Shown one piece after another: positions 6,079-6,762 of a stretch of 6,762 nt of DNA (position 1 is its first letter; each line of letters starts with the position of its first letter). Under the pieces are notes generated by a model. The model searched no databases, was not told where the DNA came from, and saw only the letters and a list, made by a program, of their open reading frames with translations. The stretch comes from Candidatus Staskawiczbacteria bacterium (GTDB lineage Bacteria; Patescibacteriota; Minisyncoccia; Minisyncoccales; Staskawiczbacteraceae). The translations under genes and the position numbers were made by a program. The DNA lies in contig CAIWKF010000056.1 in assembly GCA_903913175.1 (NCBI GenBank), positions 1-6,762 of the forward strand, given 5' to 3'.

Positions 6079-6762
6079 ATGAGTAAATTAATTTTATTGA
6101 GGCATTTAAAATCACAATGGAACGAAGATGATCGCTTTGCGGGCTGGACAGATGGACCCATTGCTAAAATGGAATCTATAAAAGCCATTGAATTGGCCGC
6201 CCATGTTTTTGAAAATAAAATTGATGTAGTTTATACATCGCCACTTTTTCGGAACCAAGACACTGTTGCTCGAATTTTTGAGGCCATTGATGTAAAATAT
6301 CCATTTTTTATTCATTTAGATGCTGGGAAAATGCAAAAATGGGGAAATTATACCGATATTTCAAAAAACGATGTGCCTTGTTATGTTTCAGAAAATTTAA
6401 ATGAACGATATTATGGCAAGCTTCAAGGTTTAAATAAAGAAGAAACTATTAAAAAATATGGAAAAGAAAAAGTTCATATGTGGCGTAGAAGTTATACATA
6501 TGCCCCACCAATGGGTGAGAGTGAAAAAGATGTTTATAATAGAGTAATCCCATTTTATAAAAAGTACATTGAAAAAGACTTAAAAAGTAATAAAAATACA
6601 TTAATTGTGGCTAGCCAAAACAGTTTGAGGGCTATTGTAAAATATATTGAAAAAATTTCTAACGAGGATATAGTAGAAGTTGAATTTCCTTATGCAGGAT
6701 TATTGGAATATTCCTTTGATAAAGAATTGCAACTTAAAAGTAAAAAACATTTTTTAAATATA
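6079..6762 (+). CDS. dPGM-like phosphoglycerate mutase, copy 2, altered catalytic motifs (3' end at window edge)
   Basis: An open frame of 228 codons runs from ATG 6079 to the last base without a stop. The end (KSKKHFLNI) aligns with the natural C-terminus of copy 1 (KSDKHFTI), so probably only the stop or a few residues are missing. The protein aligns with copy 1 over its whole length, at roughly half identity by eye. It has RHLKSQWN (8-15, nucleophile H9), RFAGWTD, TSPLFR with R58, LNERYYGKLQGLNKEET with E109, WRRSYTYAPP with both substrate-binding arginines, GES (146-148) and NSLRAIVKYIE (181-191). It shares the pre-NER insertion YPFF...GKMQ..GN. As in copy 1, RHG is RHL, and AHGNSLR reads ASQNSLR, putting S179 where GpmA has its second catalytic His. 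Unlike copy 1, no other His is nearby. A promoter-like sequence in the 61-base gap suggests it can be expressed separately. Confidence 0.85.
   Translation, partial: MSKLILLRHLKSQWNEDDRFAGWTDGPIAKMESIKAIELAAHVFENKIDVVYTSPLFRNQDTVARIFEAIDVKYPFFIHLDAGKMQKWGNYTDISKNDVPCYVSENLNERYYGKLQGLNKEETIKKYGKEKVHMWRRSYTYAPPMGESEKDVYNRVIPFYKKYIEKDLKSNKNTLIVASQNSLRAIVKYIEKISNEDIVEVEFPYAGLLEYSFDKELQLKSKKHFLNI

Noticed and set aside
7..6762. TGA recoded as glycine or tryptophan, as in some related phyla
   Set aside because: All genes are full length without in-frame TGA, Trp is TGG, and all visible stops are TAA.
6079..6762. Mutase copy 2 as a truncated pseudogene because no stop is seen
   Set aside because: The frame is open to the window edge and its last residues align with the natural C-terminus of copy 1, so the missing stop is an edge effect.

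Overview
The window is AT-rich and compact. Six complete or near-complete genes, all on the + strand, cover almost all of it, and no tRNA, rRNA, CRISPR array or IS element is visible. Every visible stop is TAA, tryptophan is always TGG, and no gene is interrupted by an in-frame TGA, so there is no sign of TGA recoding. None of the starts at 500, 1395, 1981, 3894, 5337 or 6079 is preceded by a recognisable Shine-Dalgarno sequence. Low GC, a type IV pilin-like gene, divergent glycolytic enzymes and tight spacing fit a small-genome bacterium of the Candidate Phyla Radiation (Patescibacteria, Parcubacteria-like). This assignment is an inference from style, not from a marker gene.

Layout: 7-402 encodes a small charged helical protein of unknown function, followed by an intrinsic terminator (420-450). 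500-1420 encodes a thioredoxin-reductase-like flavoprotein whose C-terminal half resembles the NADH-using AhpF type. Its last 26 bases overlap the start of a type IV prepilin-like gene (1395-1916). A perfect 10-bp-arm palindrome (1924-1946) and a candidate promoter precede 1981-3888, a 635-residue soluble protein with GT-A glycosyltransferase-like motifs. Five bases later comes enolase (3894-5246), then two tandem phosphoglycerate-mutase-like genes (5337-6017 and 6079 to the window end). The second gene lacks only its stop codon or a few residues. A GC-rich, strongly self-complementary element of about 80 bp fills the gap between enolase and the first mutase.

The most notable block is 3894-6762. 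Enolase and phosphoglycerate mutase catalyse neighbouring steps of lower glycolysis (3-phosphoglycerate to 2-phosphoglycerate to phosphoenolpyruvate), so the linkage makes metabolic sense. The proteins are nevertheless atypical. The enolase keeps all its catalytic and metal-binding residues but has rewritten several near-invariant flanking motifs. Both mutase copies have RHL in place of RHG and, in an ungapped alignment to E. coli GpmA recalled from memory, serine in place of the second catalytic histidine. They also share an insertion of about 23 residues ahead of the conserved NER motif. They are either a divergent mutase lineage with altered active-site chemistry or a pair of histidine-phosphatase-fold proteins with a changed role.
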